From Hyphomonadaceae bacterium (GTDB lineage: Bacteria > Pseudomonadota > Alphaproteobacteria > Caulobacterales > Hyphomonadaceae): DNA of 39,270 nt. A model generated the notes under the pieces. That model did not search any database and was not told where the DNA came from. It saw only the letters and a list, made by a program, of their open reading frames with translations. The translations under genes and the position numbers were made by a program. Of the stretch, positions 23,511 to 31,535 are shown piece after piece (within the stretch, counting starts at the first letter, position 1; each line of letters begins with the position of its first letter). Location of the stretch: assembly GCA_027485145.1 (NCBI GenBank), contig JAIXRO010000115.1, positions 1 through 39,270 of the forward strand, read 5' to 3'.

Positions 23511-24071
23511 CTATTGAGCGGGCGTGATTGTCACGCTTTCAGGCGGCGCCTCGTCCATCACGTCCGTCCAGTTGACGATCACGCGGCGGGTCTGGCTGCC
23601 CATTTCCGCCGTCGCTTCATCGATGGTGGTTTCGGTGATCTCGAGGTCAGCCCGGCCCGGCGCTTCGAACAGGATGCGATAGTCGATGAAGTTGCCAACG
23701 GGAAAGACGGCCCAGTCGCTGCCGGGGCTGATGTAAAACGCGAGGTAAGTGTGCAAGCCATTCGCCGCAGGATCGCCGCCGGCGGTGCCGAACAGCTTGA
23801 CGCCCGGGCTTTCGCCCTGGTTCTCTAGGAAATCAACCTTCACGACAGACGCCGCGGCGCTGGCATACTCGGTAGTCTCGACCACCAGCGCCTGCGGTTC
23901 GCCGGCCGCCACCAAAAGCTCAGGCACCGGCGGCTCGACCGCTGCCTCAGCCGCCGGGGCCGCCGGCGCCTCTGCGGCGGATTCCGCCGGCGTGGACACG
24001 GCGTCCGGAGCGCAAGCCGTCACCGCGGCGAAAAGACTGGCCGCCAGAATGGCGCTGACGTGTTTTGGCAT
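23511..24071 (-). CDS. Lipoprotein of unknown function (186 aa)
   Basis: Signal peptide ending AAVTAC at the lipobox (AILAASLFAAVTACAPD, Cys20), then a 40-residue Ala/Pro/Glu-rich linker (TPAESAAEAPAAPAAEAAVE). The folded C-terminal part begins near residue 57 (AGEPQALVVETTEYASAA), with ASVVKVDFLENQ and a beta-rich region through FISPGSDWAVFPVGNF-like sequence. I do not recognise the domain. The start at 24071 (MPKHVSAILAASLFA) gives a proper signal peptide; the twelve upstream codons do not. Convergent with DUF3088. An envelope-facing role is inferred from the signal. Confidence 0.75.
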   Translation of the reverse strand: MPKHVSAILAASLFAAVTACAPDAVSTPAESAAEAPAAPAAEAAVEPPVPELLVAAGEPQALVVETTEYASAAASVVKVDFLENQGESPGVKLFGTAGGDPAANGLHTYLAFYISPGSDWAVFPVGNFIDYRILFEAPGRADLEITETTIDEATAEMGSQTRRVIVNWTDVMDEAPPESVTITPAQ

Positions 24072-24189
24072 GTGCGGTTCTCCCCGGGTTGTGACCTCAC
24101 ATGGCAATTAAGCGATCAAGCGGCATCTGAACAGCGTTGGGCAGATCGCTGGCTCGGCGGTCACGCGCGGGACTTGCCTCCCCCAAGGG

Positions 24190-24223
24190 AAGACGCGTCT
24201 TGTGGCAGAACAAGTTCGCCACA
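24190..24223. promoter_or_regulatory. Back-to-back palindromes before the nitronate monooxygenase gene
   Basis: AAGACGCGTCTT (24190-24201) is a perfect 12-base palindrome. Directly after it, TGTGGC (24201-24206) and GCCACA (24218-24223) form a second dyad whose centre carries GAAC-AA-GTTC (24208-24217). The second dyad ends next to the GGAG ribosome-binding site at 24224. The nested symmetry looks like an operator for a dimeric repressor. No regulator gene is adjacent. Confidence 0.4.
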
Positions 24224-24234
24224 GGAGACCTCTC

Positions 24235-25173
24235 ATGCCCGCAGCGCCCGTGAAAACCCGGATCACCGAGATGCTCGGCATCGAGAAGCCGATCATCCAG
24301 GCCGCCATGGGCTGGATCGCCCGTTCGCACCTCTCCTCGGCCGTCTCGAACGCCGGCGGCATGGGCATTATCGAGACGTCGTCCGGTGAACTCGACGCCG
24401 TGCGCGAAGAAATCAGGAAAATGAAAACCCTGACGACCAAACCCTTCGGCGTGAACGTCGCCCAGGCGTTCGTGCGCGACCCGAACATCATCTCGTTCAT
24501 CATCGACCAGGGCATCAAGTTCGTCACCACCTCGGCCGGCGACCCGATGAAGTACACCGGCATGCTGAAAGAGGCGGGCCTGACCGTGTTCCACGTTGTC
24601 CCCTCCCTCGCCGGCGCCCTGCGTGCCATCGAAGCCGGTGTGGACGGGCTGATCGTCGAGGGCGGCGAAGGTGGCGGGTTCAAGAACCCCAAGGATGTCG
24701 CCTCGATGGTGCTGATCCCGCAGGTCTGCGAAAAGGCCTCGGTCCCGGTGGTCGCCGCCGGCGGGATCATGGACGGACGCACAATGGCCGCGGCCTTCGC
24801 CCTCGGCGCCGAAGGCGTGCTGATGGGCACGCGCATCCTCTCCTCCGCCGAAAGCCCCGTGCACGCCAACTGGAAGGACGCCATCGTCAGCGCCGATTCC
24901 ACCGACACGGTGTTCCTGAACCGGCAAGGCCCGGGCCCGGCCCTGCGCGCCCTGCGCACCGAGCGCACCAGCCGGCTGGAAAAGGAAGGCTCGCCCAACA
25001 TTTTCGGGGAGTTTGCCGGCACTCAGGCGGTCTATTTCGGCGGCGACCTCGAAGCGGGCATTGCCCTGACCGGCCAGGTGGCCGGCCGGATCACTGAAGT
25101 GAAGCCCATCGCGCAGATCTTCGAGGAAACGCTGGAGGAATACCACCGGGTCGTCTCGAAGTTGCCGCGCTGA
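24235..25173 (+). CDS. Nitronate monooxygenase (2-nitropropane dioxygenase family)
   Basis: 312 residues of the FMN-dependent NMO TIM-barrel. It shows TEMLGIEKPIIQAAMGWIA (1st beta strand, PIxQAPM-type), HLSSAVSNAGGMGII (FMN site), KPFGVNVA, VEGGEGGGF (phosphate-binding), VVAAGGIMDGRTMAAAFALGAEGVLMGTRIL (second phosphate site) and a C-terminal helical lid. The start MPAAPVKTRITEM at 24235 has GGAG eight bases upstream; the longer frame from 24202 runs through the operator-like palindromes. It oxidises alkyl nitronates or related substrates. The exact substrate is unknown. Confidence 0.92.
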   Translation: MPAAPVKTRITEMLGIEKPIIQAAMGWIARSHLSSAVSNAGGMGIIETSSGELDAVREEIRKMKTLTTKPFGVNVAQAFVRDPNIISFIIDQGIKFVTTSAGDPMKYTGMLKEAGLTVFHVVPSLAGALRAIEAGVDGLIVEGGEGGGFKNPKDVASMVLIPQVCEKASVPVVAAGGIMDGRTMAAAFALGAEGVLMGTRILSSAESPVHANWKDAIVSADSTDTVFLNRQGPGPALRALRTERTSRLEKEGSPNIFGEFAGTQAVYFGGDLEAGIALTGQVAGRITEVKPIAQIFEETLEEYHRVVSKLPR

Positions 25174-25239
25174 CGCATCCACTGGTTTTCCAGCCGGTCT
25201 GACGTTACATCATCACAAACCCTTCACAGAGGAAGCTGG

Positions 25240-27420
25240 ATGAAGATGTCTGAAGCCCTGAAGGGCGGCGCGGCCGCTCTCGTTCTCATGACCACGGCCG
25301 CATGCAGCGCGGACGCACCTGACGCCCCCGCTGCCACCGCGGCGCAGATCGAATTGCCGGAAATCACGGTCACGGAGGCCGAACTGGCCGGCAACCCCTT
25401 CCGCGCCGAATGGACGGGCCCATACGGTGTCCCTCCCTTCGCCGACATCAAGACGGAGCATTTCAAGCCGGCCATCCTGAAAGGCATCCTGGAAGCGCGC
25501 GCCGACATCCAGGCCATCGTGGACAATGCCGAAGAGCCGACCTTCGAGAACACCATCCTCGCGCTGGAGCGCTCCAACCAGTCGCTGAACAAGGTGATGA
25601 ACGTCTTCGGCAACCTGTCGAACACCGACACGAATGACGAGATCCAGGCCCTCGAAGCCGAGATCTATCCGATGCTGACCCGCGAAAGCGACGCGGTGAC
25701 CTTCAATCCGAAACTCTTCGCCCGCGTGAAAGCGGTCTACGACCAGAAAGACCGCCTTGGTCTCGACGAACAGGAAGCGCGCCTTCTCGAACTCACCCAC
25801 CGCAACTTCGTGCGCGCGGGCGCCGCGCTAGCACCCGACGTTCAGGCAGACGTCGCAAAGATCAACGAGGAGCTCTCCGGTCTGACGACACAGTATGGCC
25901 AGAACCTCCTCGCCGAAACGAAAGCCTTCAAACTGGAAGTGACCGACCCTTCCCGCCTCGGCGGCCTGTCGGACGACTTCCGCAATGCGCTGAAGGTGGA
26001 CGGCGAAGACAAATGGGAGATCGGCCTCGACCGCTCCGTGTACGAAGGGTTCATGACGAGCGCGACGGACCGCGAACTGCGCAAGCAGCTGTTCGACGGC
26101 TACCGCCTGCGCGCCGATTCGGGCGAGTTCGACAATGGCGCGCTCGCCATCAAGATCGCGCAGCTGCGCGCCAGGCGCGCAGAACTGATGGGCTATGAGA
26201 GCCACGCCCATTACGTGCTTCAGAACCGCATGGCCCGCACCCCGGACGCTGCATTGGAATTCCTCGCCAAGGTGCTGGAGCCCGGTCTCGCCCGCGCGGC
26301 GGAAGAGAAAGCCGACATGGACAAGCTCGCGGGCTTCGCCATCGAAGGCCATGACTGGTGGCACTATGCGGAGAAGGTCCGCGCCGACAAGTATGCCTTC
26401 GACGAAAGCCAGTTGCGCCCCTATTTCGAACTCGGCCGCACCCGTGACGGCGCCTTCGAAGTGGCCGAACGCCTGTTCAACATCACGCTGGAGCCGGTCG
26501 AAGTGGCCGGCTGGCATCCGGAAGTCGAAGCCTTCGACGTCAAGGATAACGAGACGGGCGAACATCTGGGCCTGTTCATGATGGACCAGTTCTCGCGCGA
26601 CTCGAAACGCGGCGGCGCCTGGATGAGCGCCTACCGCGAAGCCTCCGGTCTCGACGGCAAGACCATCCGGCCGATCATCACCAACAACATGAACATGGTG
26701 CCGCCCGCAGACGGCCAGCCCGCGCTGATGTCGTTCGACGAGGTGAACACACTGTTCCACGAGTTCGGCCATGGCCTGCACGGCCTCCTGACCCAGATCC
26801 GTTATCCGAGCTTCTCGGGCACCTATGGCGGACCGGACTATGTCGAGTTCCCGGCGCAGGTTCTGGAACACTGGGCCGGCGAGCCGCAGGTGCTGGCCGA
26901 GTATGCCCGCCACCACCAGACCGGCGAGGTGATCCCGCAAGCGCTCATCGACAAGATGAACAATGCGGCGACCTTCAACCAGGGCTTCAAGACGACCGAG
27001 TATATCGCCGCCTCGCTGATCGACCTTCACTGGCACATGCTGACTTCCGAGGAGGCCGCCGAGATCACCGATGCGCGCGCCTTCGAACTGGACGTGCTGA
27101 AAAAGTACAAGATCCCCGAAGTGATCGAGCCGCGCTACCGCACGACCTATTTCTCGCACATCTTCGATGGCGGCTATGGCGCGGGCTACTATTCTTATCT
27201 GTGGGCTGAAATTCTGGATGCGGACGGTTTCGACGCGTTCAAGCAGTCCGGCGACATCTACAATCCGGAACTCGCCGCCAAGCTCAAGGAATGGGTCTAC
27301 GAGTCGGGCGGCCTGCGCGAGACAGACGAACTCTACCGCAACTTCCGCGGCTCGGACCCCGGCATCGAGCCGCTTCTGCGCAATCGCGGCTTCGCGCCCC
27401 CCTCGCCTGCCGAGGGTTGA
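25240..27420 (+). CDS. dcp: M3-family peptidyl-dipeptidase (Dcp-like) lipoprotein
   Basis: 726 residues with the Dcp fold of M3 zinc metallopeptidases. The active-site zinc motif HEFGH is at 507-511 (FHEFGHGLHGLLT), followed by the third-ligand helix region (VEFPAQVLEHWAGEP). C-terminal substrate-binding loops (FDGGYGAGYYSYLWAEILDAD) match Dcp. The N-terminus is a lipobox signal (LVLMTTAACSADA, Cys22), so the enzyme is an envelope lipoprotein. E. coli Dcp is cytoplasmic or periplasmic, whereas lipoprotein versions occur in Caulobacterales-type bacteria. It would cleave dipeptides from C-termini of peptides in the periplasm. It ends 23 bases before a strong terminator. Confidence 0.95.
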   Translation: MKMSEALKGGAAALVLMTTAACSADAPDAPAATAAQIELPEITVTEAELAGNPFRAEWTGPYGVPPFADIKTEHFKPAILKGILEARADIQAIVDNAEEPTFENTILALERSNQSLNKVMNVFGNLSNTDTNDEIQALEAEIYPMLTRESDAVTFNPKLFARVKAVYDQKDRLGLDEQEARLLELTHRNFVRAGAALAPDVQADVAKINEELSGLTTQYGQNLLAETKAFKLEVTDPSRLGGLSDDFRNALKVDGEDKWEIGLDRSVYEGFMTSATDRELRKQLFDGYRLRADSGEFDNGALAIKIAQLRARRAELMGYESHAHYVLQNRMARTPDAALEFLAKVLEPGLARAAEEKADMDKLAGFAIEGHDWWHYAEKVRADKYAFDESQLRPYFELGRTRDGAFEVAERLFNITLEPVEVAGWHPEVEAFDVKDNETGEHLGLFMMDQFSRDSKRGGAWMSAYREASGLDGKTIRPIITNNMNMVPPADGQPALMSFDEVNTLFHEFGHGLHGLLTQIRYPSFSGTYGGPDYVEFPAQVLEHWAGEPQVLAEYARHHQTGEVIPQALIDKMNNAATFNQGFKTTEYIAASLIDLHWHMLTSEEAAEITDARAFELDVLKKYKIPEVIEPRYRTTYFSHIFDGGYGAGYYSYLWAEILDADGFDAFKQSGDIYNPELAAKLKEWVYESGGLRETDELYRNFRGSDPGIEPLLRNRGFAPPSPAEG

Positions 27421-27443
27421 TCCCCGCGCGGCCGTTTCAAGAC

Positions 27444-27473
27444 AAAAGCCCCGCCAGCGATGGCGGGGCTTTT
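27444..27473. terminator. Bidirectional intrinsic terminator between dcp and ptsN
   Basis: AAAAGCCCCGCCA-GCGA-TGGCGGGGCTTTT is a perfect 13-base stem with a four-base loop. A-tract before and T-tract after make it work for both the plus-strand dcp transcript and the minus-strand hpf-ptsN transcript, which converge here. Confidence 0.92.
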
Positions 27474-27495
27474 CATTTCGGCCTTGAGGGGGCGT

Positions 27496-27960
27496 TCAGC
27501 CGCTGACCGATTCCTTGCCGAGCACCGCCCGTACGTCCTCGACCGTGCGCGCCTTGCGCAGCGCCTCGCGGACCGGCGGCTGGCGGAACACGCGGCTGAC
27601 CTGGGCCAGCGCGCGCAGGTGCTCGGCGCCGGAGCCGTCCGGCGCCAGCAGCATGAACACGAGATCGCAGGGGCGCTCGTCAATTGCTTCGAATTCGACG
27701 CCTTTCAGCAGGCGCATGAAACCGCCCACCGGGCGCTCCAGGCCCGCCAGACGTGCGTGCGGAATGGCAACGCCTTCGCCCACGCCCGTGGACCCCAGCC
27801 GCTCGCGTTCCATCACGGCGTCCTCGATTTCGCGCGCGCCGATGCCGGTCGCCTCGCTCAAGGCTTCGCACAGCACCTGGATCGCCTGCTTTCGGCTCGA
27901 CGCTTCATGCAGCGGGATGATCACCCCGCCTTGCAATAGGCCACTCAGATCGGTTGGCAT
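27496..27960 (-). CDS. ptsN: PTS IIA-like nitrogen-regulatory protein EIIANtr
   Basis: 154 residues, phosphoacceptor of the regulatory nitrogen PTS that links cell metabolism to K+ homeostasis and sigma-54/RelA-type responses in alphaproteobacteria. The phosphorylated His68 is in GVAIPHARL. N-terminal half begins IIPLHEASSRKQAIQVL, and the C-terminal half has VFMLLAPDGSGAEHLRALAQVSR. Directly downstream of hpf by 21 bases, the usual rpoN-hpf-ptsN style arrangement without rpoN in view. Cytoplasmic. Confidence 0.95.
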   Translation of the reverse strand: MPTDLSGLLQGGVIIPLHEASSRKQAIQVLCEALSEATGIGAREIEDAVMERERLGSTGVGEGVAIPHARLAGLERPVGGFMRLLKGVEFEAIDERPCDLVFMLLAPDGSGAEHLRALAQVSRVFRQPPVREALRKARTVEDVRAVLGKESVSG

Positions 27961-27981
27961 GACTCTACGTTTCCGTGACGC

Positions 27982-28572
27982 TCAGGAGCGCGGCGTGTTG
28001 GCGGGATCAACCCACCCAATGTGCCCGTCCGGGCGGCGGTAAACCATATTCAGGCCTTCATGGCCAGCATTTCGGAACATCAATGCCGGGACATCTTGCA
28101 ATTCAAGCTGCATCACTGCCTCCGAAACGGTCATCGTACGTATCTGGACGCTCGTTTCCGCAACCGTGAGAGGAGCATCCCCCATCTCAATACCCGAATC
28201 TTCTGAATCATCCGTATCTGAAACCTGAATCAGCATTTCCGAGGCCGCCTGGGCCGGGAGCGGCAGCGGGGCGGCGGCGTGATGGTCCTTCAGGCGGCGC
28301 TTGTAGCGGCGCACCCGCTTTTCCATCTTCTCGAGGCTGACTTCCAGCGCGGCATAGGGATCATCGGCGCGCCCGGTCGATTGCAGCACGATGCCGGAGG
28401 GCAGGTGCACATTGCAATCGACTTCCACGAACGGCCCTTGCTGCGAGACGAACACGCTCGCCTCACCGGTCCGGGTGAAATATTTCGCGACGGCGGCTTC
28501 CAGCCCGGCTTCGATCCGGTCTCGCATCGCGGCGCCGAGGTTCATGTGTTTGCCGGTGATCTGAATCTGCAT
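27982..28572 (-). CDS. hpf: Long-form ribosome hibernation promoting factor
   Basis: 196 residues. The N-terminal S30AE domain starts MQIQITGKHMNLGAAM and reaches KRVRRYKRRLKDHH (about 1-100), followed by a linker and the C-terminal dimerisation domain (TMTVSEAVMQLELQDVPALMF, then NMVYRRPDGHIGWVDP). This is the long form that dimerises 70S ribosomes into 100S particles in stress. The start at 28572 was chosen over 28620 because the domain begins at MQIQITGK. Co-transcribed with ptsN. No rpoN is upstream; a glycosyltransferase gene on the same strand is. Confidence 0.95.
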   Translation of the reverse strand: MQIQITGKHMNLGAAMRDRIEAGLEAAVAKYFTRTGEASVFVSQQGPFVEVDCNVHLPSGIVLQSTGRADDPYAALEVSLEKMEKRVRRYKRRLKDHHAAAPLPLPAQAASEMLIQVSDTDDSEDSGIEMGDAPLTVAETSVQIRTMTVSEAVMQLELQDVPALMFRNAGHEGLNMVYRRPDGHIGWVDPANTPRS

Positions 28573-28670
28573 GAGCGTCTCCTCTGTGCATGTCGGCACT
28601 TGAGTATGACCCAAACTCACCCCGCGCGCGACTCACAAAGGGCGCCCGGACTGGCGAAAATCTGTAACCT

Positions 28671-29405
28671 TCAAGACTCTGTGCGACGGTTTCGTTGCCA
28701 GATCCGGAAGATGACCGGACCGTCGATCAGGTAGCGCCGGGCGAGGCGCCGGGGCTGGGAGGCCAGCCGGAACGCCCATTCGAGGCCTGCACGGCTGATC
28801 CATTCCGGCGCCCGCGCCACCCGGCCGGTAAGGAATTCGAGGCTCGCGCCGCAGCACAGCGCCGTGCCCACCGCGTCGCCGCGCGCCAGCGCCGCCGCCG
28901 CCACCATTTCCTGCTGCGGACTGCCGACGCACAGGAAGTGAAACCGGGCCGGGTTCGCCGCGATGAACGCCGCCGCCGCCGCAATCCCGGCCTTGTTCGG
29001 CCGCAGCGGGTTCGGCGGCTGGTGCCAGCGGATATCCGTCAGGCCGTACTTCGCTTTCAGCGTTTCGATATCCTCGGCCACGCCGCCAATGATCACCACC
29101 GGCTCTTCCGGCCGGATCACCGAGGCAAACAGTCCCGCCACCACATCCGCGCCCGGCGAGGCCGGCAGGTCGAGCCCGTCGAACCGCGCGAGGCGCGCCA
29201 GGATCCGGCTGTCATTCAGAATGAGCCCTGCCTGCCTGTACAGCGGCCAGAGCTCCGCCTCCCGCTCCAGCCGGACCCGGTGATCCACGTTCGGTGTCAC
29301 GACATAGGAAAACCGCGCGCCCGCCGGGATCGCCGCCAGCCGCGCCACGGCCTCGCCCGTATCCATCGGCTCGAAGTCCAGCCCGAGAAAGTTCACCACG
29401 CCCAT
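28671..29405 (-). CDS. WecG/TagA/CpsF-family glycosyltransferase
   Basis: 244 residues. N-terminal VNFLGLDFEPMDTGEAVARL, the family's VVTPNVDHRVRLERE (TPN-x-D-H motif), LILNDSRILARLARFDG, PVVIIGGVAEDIETLKAKYG, and the FLCVGSPQQEMVAAAAL (G-x-P-x-Q-E signature) followed by ALCCGASLEFLTGRVARAPEWI. Members transfer N-acetylmannosaminuronic acid or N-acetylmannosamine to lipid-linked sugar for exopolysaccharide or cell-wall polymers. No polysaccharide cluster is nearby. The gene follows pspF by 48 bases on the same strand, so it may be a pspF operon member. The specific sugar is unknown. Confidence 0.88.
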   Translation of the reverse strand: MGVVNFLGLDFEPMDTGEAVARLAAIPAGARFSYVVTPNVDHRVRLEREAELWPLYRQAGLILNDSRILARLARFDGLDLPASPGADVVAGLFASVIRPEEPVVIIGGVAEDIETLKAKYGLTDIRWHQPPNPLRPNKAGIAAAAAFIAANPARFHFLCVGSPQQEMVAAAALARGDAVGTALCCGASLEFLTGRVARAPEWISRAGLEWAFRLASQPRRLARRYLIDGPVIFRIWQRNRRTES

Positions 29406-29453
29406 CCCCGCCCTCTCCCGGAAATCGCGCCCGGACGCAAGCCGGGGCTTGCG

Positions 29454-30485
29454 TCAAGCAACACCCTTCTCCGCCTTGGCATACCCATGCTTCTTCAGGA
29501 GCCCGCGCAGCTGGTGGTAGGTGAGGCCCAACGCCTCGGCGGCCCTGCCCTGATGGCCCTGCGCGCGGGCAAGCGCCGCGTCGAGGAGGCGCAGTTCGTA
29601 GAGGCGCACGGCGTCCGGAAAACCGCCCGGGCCCGTCCACAAGCCGGGCGGCTCGTCTGGACGGTTTATGGACGGTTTTTCCACAGGCGCCGCTGGCCGC
29701 CAGGGTGAGGCGAAGGGGTCCAGCGCAGAGGGGTCGAACTGCACGGGATCGTTCGGCGCGGTGATCAGCGCGCGGTGCGCAAGGCGTTCGGCGAAGTTGC
29801 GCAGCTCGCGCACATTGCCCGGCCAGTCATGCGCCTCGATCGCGGCGATGGCCGACGGAGCAAAGCCGGGAAAGTCCTGTGCCAGTTCCACCGCCATGCG
29901 GCGCGCGAAGAAATCTGCCAGCAGGCTCTTGTCCCCCGCCCGCGCGCGCAGCGGCGGCAAGGTGATCACGTCGAAGGAGAGCCGGTCGAGCAGGTCCCAG
30001 CGGAACTTGCCCGCCTCGGCGAGGGCCGGCAGGTCCGCGTTGGTGGCGGCGACAATGCGTACGTTCGTGGTCAGCACTTTTGAGCCGCCGACGCGCTGGA
30101 ACTCGCCATACTCGACGATGCGCAGGAGGCGCTCCTGCAGCGCCTGCCCGGCGGTCGCGATCTCGTCGAGGAAGATCGTTCCGCCATCTGCCAGCTCGAA
30201 CCGGCCGCGCCGCATCTCGGTGGCGCCTGTGAACGAACCGCGTTCATGGCCGAACAGTTCCGAATCGAGCAGCGTTTCCGACAGGGCCGCGCAGTTCACC
30301 TTCACGAATGGGCCTTCCCAGCGCTTCGACAGGAAGTGCAGGCGCTCGCCGATCAGCTCCTTGCCCGTGCCGCGCTCGCCGATGACCAGAACGGACCGGT
30401 CGAGCGGCGCCACGCGGCTCGCATGTTCGAGGGCCGTCAGCCAGGGCGGCGACTCGCCGATCAATTGTCTGGAACGATCCTGCAT
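29454..30485 (-). CDS. pspF: PspF sigma-54 activator
   Basis: 343 residues, bacterial enhancer-binding protein without a regulatory receiver domain. AAA+ core: Walker A GERGTGKE (36-43), GSFTGA (83-88), the loop that contacts sigma-54, with Ser in place of the usual Ala, Walker B GGTIFLDEIA (101-110), and the arginine-finger region LLDRLSFDVITLPPLRAR. C-terminal Fis-type helix-turn-helix (QGRAAEALGLTYHQLRGLL, about 310-330). In E. coli PspF is held inactive by PspA until membrane stress. It is divergent from the psp operon, with a sigma-54 promoter in the intergenic region. The ATG at 30485 has no clear Shine-Dalgarno sequence, so low-level translation or a leaderless mRNA is possible. Confidence 0.95.
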   Translation of the reverse strand: MQDRSRQLIGESPPWLTALEHASRVAPLDRSVLVIGERGTGKELIGERLHFLSKRWEGPFVKVNCAALSETLLDSELFGHERGSFTGATEMRRGRFELADGGTIFLDEIATAGQALQERLLRIVEYGEFQRVGGSKVLTTNVRIVAATNADLPALAEAGKFRWDLLDRLSFDVITLPPLRARAGDKSLLADFFARRMAVELAQDFPGFAPSAIAAIEAHDWPGNVRELRNFAERLAHRALITAPNDPVQFDPSALDPFASPWRPAAPVEKPSINRPDEPPGLWTGPGGFPDAVRLYELRLLDAALARAQGHQGRAAEALGLTYHQLRGLLKKHGYAKAEKGVA

Positions 30486-30501
30486 GAGGTTTGTTTAGCC
30501 A

Positions 30502-30517
30502 AAATCGATTGCGATTT
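30502..30517. promoter_or_regulatory. Inverted repeat, candidate PspF enhancer site
   Basis: AAATCG-ATTG-CGATTT, perfect six-base arms, 103 bases upstream of the sigma-54 -24 box. PspF upstream activating sequences lie about 80-150 bases upstream of the pspA promoter in E. coli, so the position fits. The surrounding ~130 bases are noticeably AT-richer than the window. Binding is inferred. Confidence 0.5.
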
Positions 30518-30619
30518 CGACTGATTTATTCGTCAAAAAACGCGAACAATTCCTAACGCAAAACCGTCGAACACTTTTTTCCCTATGTTTTACAGGGCTC
30601 TAAAGAATTAATCCCAAAC

Positions 30620-30634
30620 TGGCACGGTCCTTGA
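30620..30634 (+). promoter_or_regulatory. Sigma-54 promoter of the psp operon
   Basis: TGGCAC-GGTCC-TTGA matches the -24/-12 consensus TGGCAC-N5-TTGC with one mismatch at the -12 element (A for C). Transcription should start near 30645, 48 bases before the first micropeptide ATG. The adjacent pspF supplies the activator. Confidence 0.88.
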
Positions 30635-30693
30635 AATCAGGAAGGCCATCAGGCGACGGGCGTTGCCAACCCAACGAAGGACAAAAGAAGACG

Positions 30694-30825
30694 ATGAACG
30701 ACCAGGATTACCGCTACCCGCCCCGCTCCGACTCCGGCCGCTTCGGCCGCTGGCTGACCACGCGGTCGGCGGAGACTTGGATGTTCTTTGCCGCAGGCGT
30801 GTTCCTCGGCGGCTTCTTCTTCTGA
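30694..30825 (+). CDS. Psp-operon micropeptide 1 (43 aa), tail-anchored
   Basis: First open frame after the sigma-54 promoter. A polar, Arg/Tyr-rich N-terminus (MNDQDYRYPPRSDSGRFGRW) precedes one C-terminal membrane helix (TWMFFAAGVFLGGFFF) ending in three Phe, so it would be a tail-anchored inner-membrane protein. The ATG at 30694 follows AAAGAAGACG and lies 26 bases before the pspA start of the transcript's next gene. It does not resemble E. coli PspD or PspG closely. Position and promoter strongly suggest a Psp role; function is unknown. Too small for routine annotation. Confidence 0.75.
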   Translation: MNDQDYRYPPRSDSGRFGRWLTTRSAETWMFFAAGVFLGGFFF

Positions 30826-30851
30826 TCCGGGACCAAGAAAGGAAACTGACA

Positions 30852-31532
30852 ATGGGCCTCTTCTCCCGCCTCGGCGACATCATCAACTCGAACCTCAACG
30901 CGATGCTTGATGGCGCCGAAAACCCCGAAAAAATCGCCCGGCTGATCATCCAGGAAATGGAAGACACGCTGGTCGAAGTGCGCACATCGGCTGCCCGTGC
31001 GATGGCCGACAAGAAAGAAATGGAACGCGAGATCGTCCATTTCGGCGCCGCACGTGACGACTGGGCCGCCAAGGCCGAACTCGCCATCGACAAGGGCCGC
31101 GAGGACCTTGCCCGCGGCGCACTGCTCGCCAAGCAGAAGGCCGAAGCGGAAATCGTCCGCCGCCAGGAAGCGATGGTGATCGCCGAGGAAGCCTTCCATC
31201 GCCGCCAGGAAGACCTCGTCAAACTGCAGGCGAAACTCGACGAAGCGAAAGCCAAGCACCGCGCCCTCGTGATGCGCCGCGAAGCCGCCGAGCAACGCAT
31301 CCGCATGCGCAGCCAGCTTTATGATGGCCGCGCCGACGAGGCGATCCTTCGCTACAACCAGCTGGAGCGGAAGGTGGACGAGATGGAGGCCTATGCCGAC
31401 GCAATCCGCGGCGCAGAGCCGAACCTGGCCGCCGAATTCGCCGAGCTTGAGCAAAGCGACTCGGTCGAGAAGGAACTTGCCGCGCTGAAAGCCCGCAAGG
31501 GCAAGCCGCAATCCAAGAAAACGGAGGGCTGA
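30852..31532 (+). CDS. pspA: Phage shock protein A
   Basis: 226 residues, PspA/IM30 (ESCRT-III-like) membrane-stabilising protein that also sequesters PspF. N-terminal amphipathic helix MGLFSRLGDIINSNLNAMLD and AENPEKIARLIIQEMEDTLVE, then the long coiled-coil hairpin rich in Glu/Arg/Ala (about 60-190), ending in a Lys-rich tail (KARKGKPQSKKTEG). The ATG at 30852 follows GAAAGGAAAC. The larger frame starting at 30663 is an artefact. It is the main product of the operon and should rise with envelope damage. Confidence 0.97.
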   Translation: MGLFSRLGDIINSNLNAMLDGAENPEKIARLIIQEMEDTLVEVRTSAARAMADKKEMEREIVHFGAARDDWAAKAELAIDKGREDLARGALLAKQKAEAEIVRRQEAMVIAEEAFHRRQEDLVKLQAKLDEAKAKHRALVMRREAAEQRIRMRSQLYDGRADEAILRYNQLERKVDEMEAYADAIRGAEPNLAAEFAELEQSDSVEKELAALKARKGKPQSKKTEG

Positions 31533-31535
31533 TCC

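Noticed and set aside
24097-25182. 361-aa minus-strand open frame over nitronate monooxygenase
   Set aside because: Antisense shadow of a complete NMO gene.
25828-27159. 443-aa minus-strand open frame over dcp
   Set aside because: Antisense shadow of the M3 peptidase, including its HEFGH site. No recognisable domain.
30472-30500. EcfG-like GGAAC near the pspF start
   Set aside because: The downstream element 17 bases away reads GTTT and not CGTT, and it lies inside the pspF coding region.
30663-30851. Longer pspA start
   Set aside because: It overlaps the 43-aa peptide in another frame. PspA homology begins at MGLFSRL with its own ribosome-binding site.
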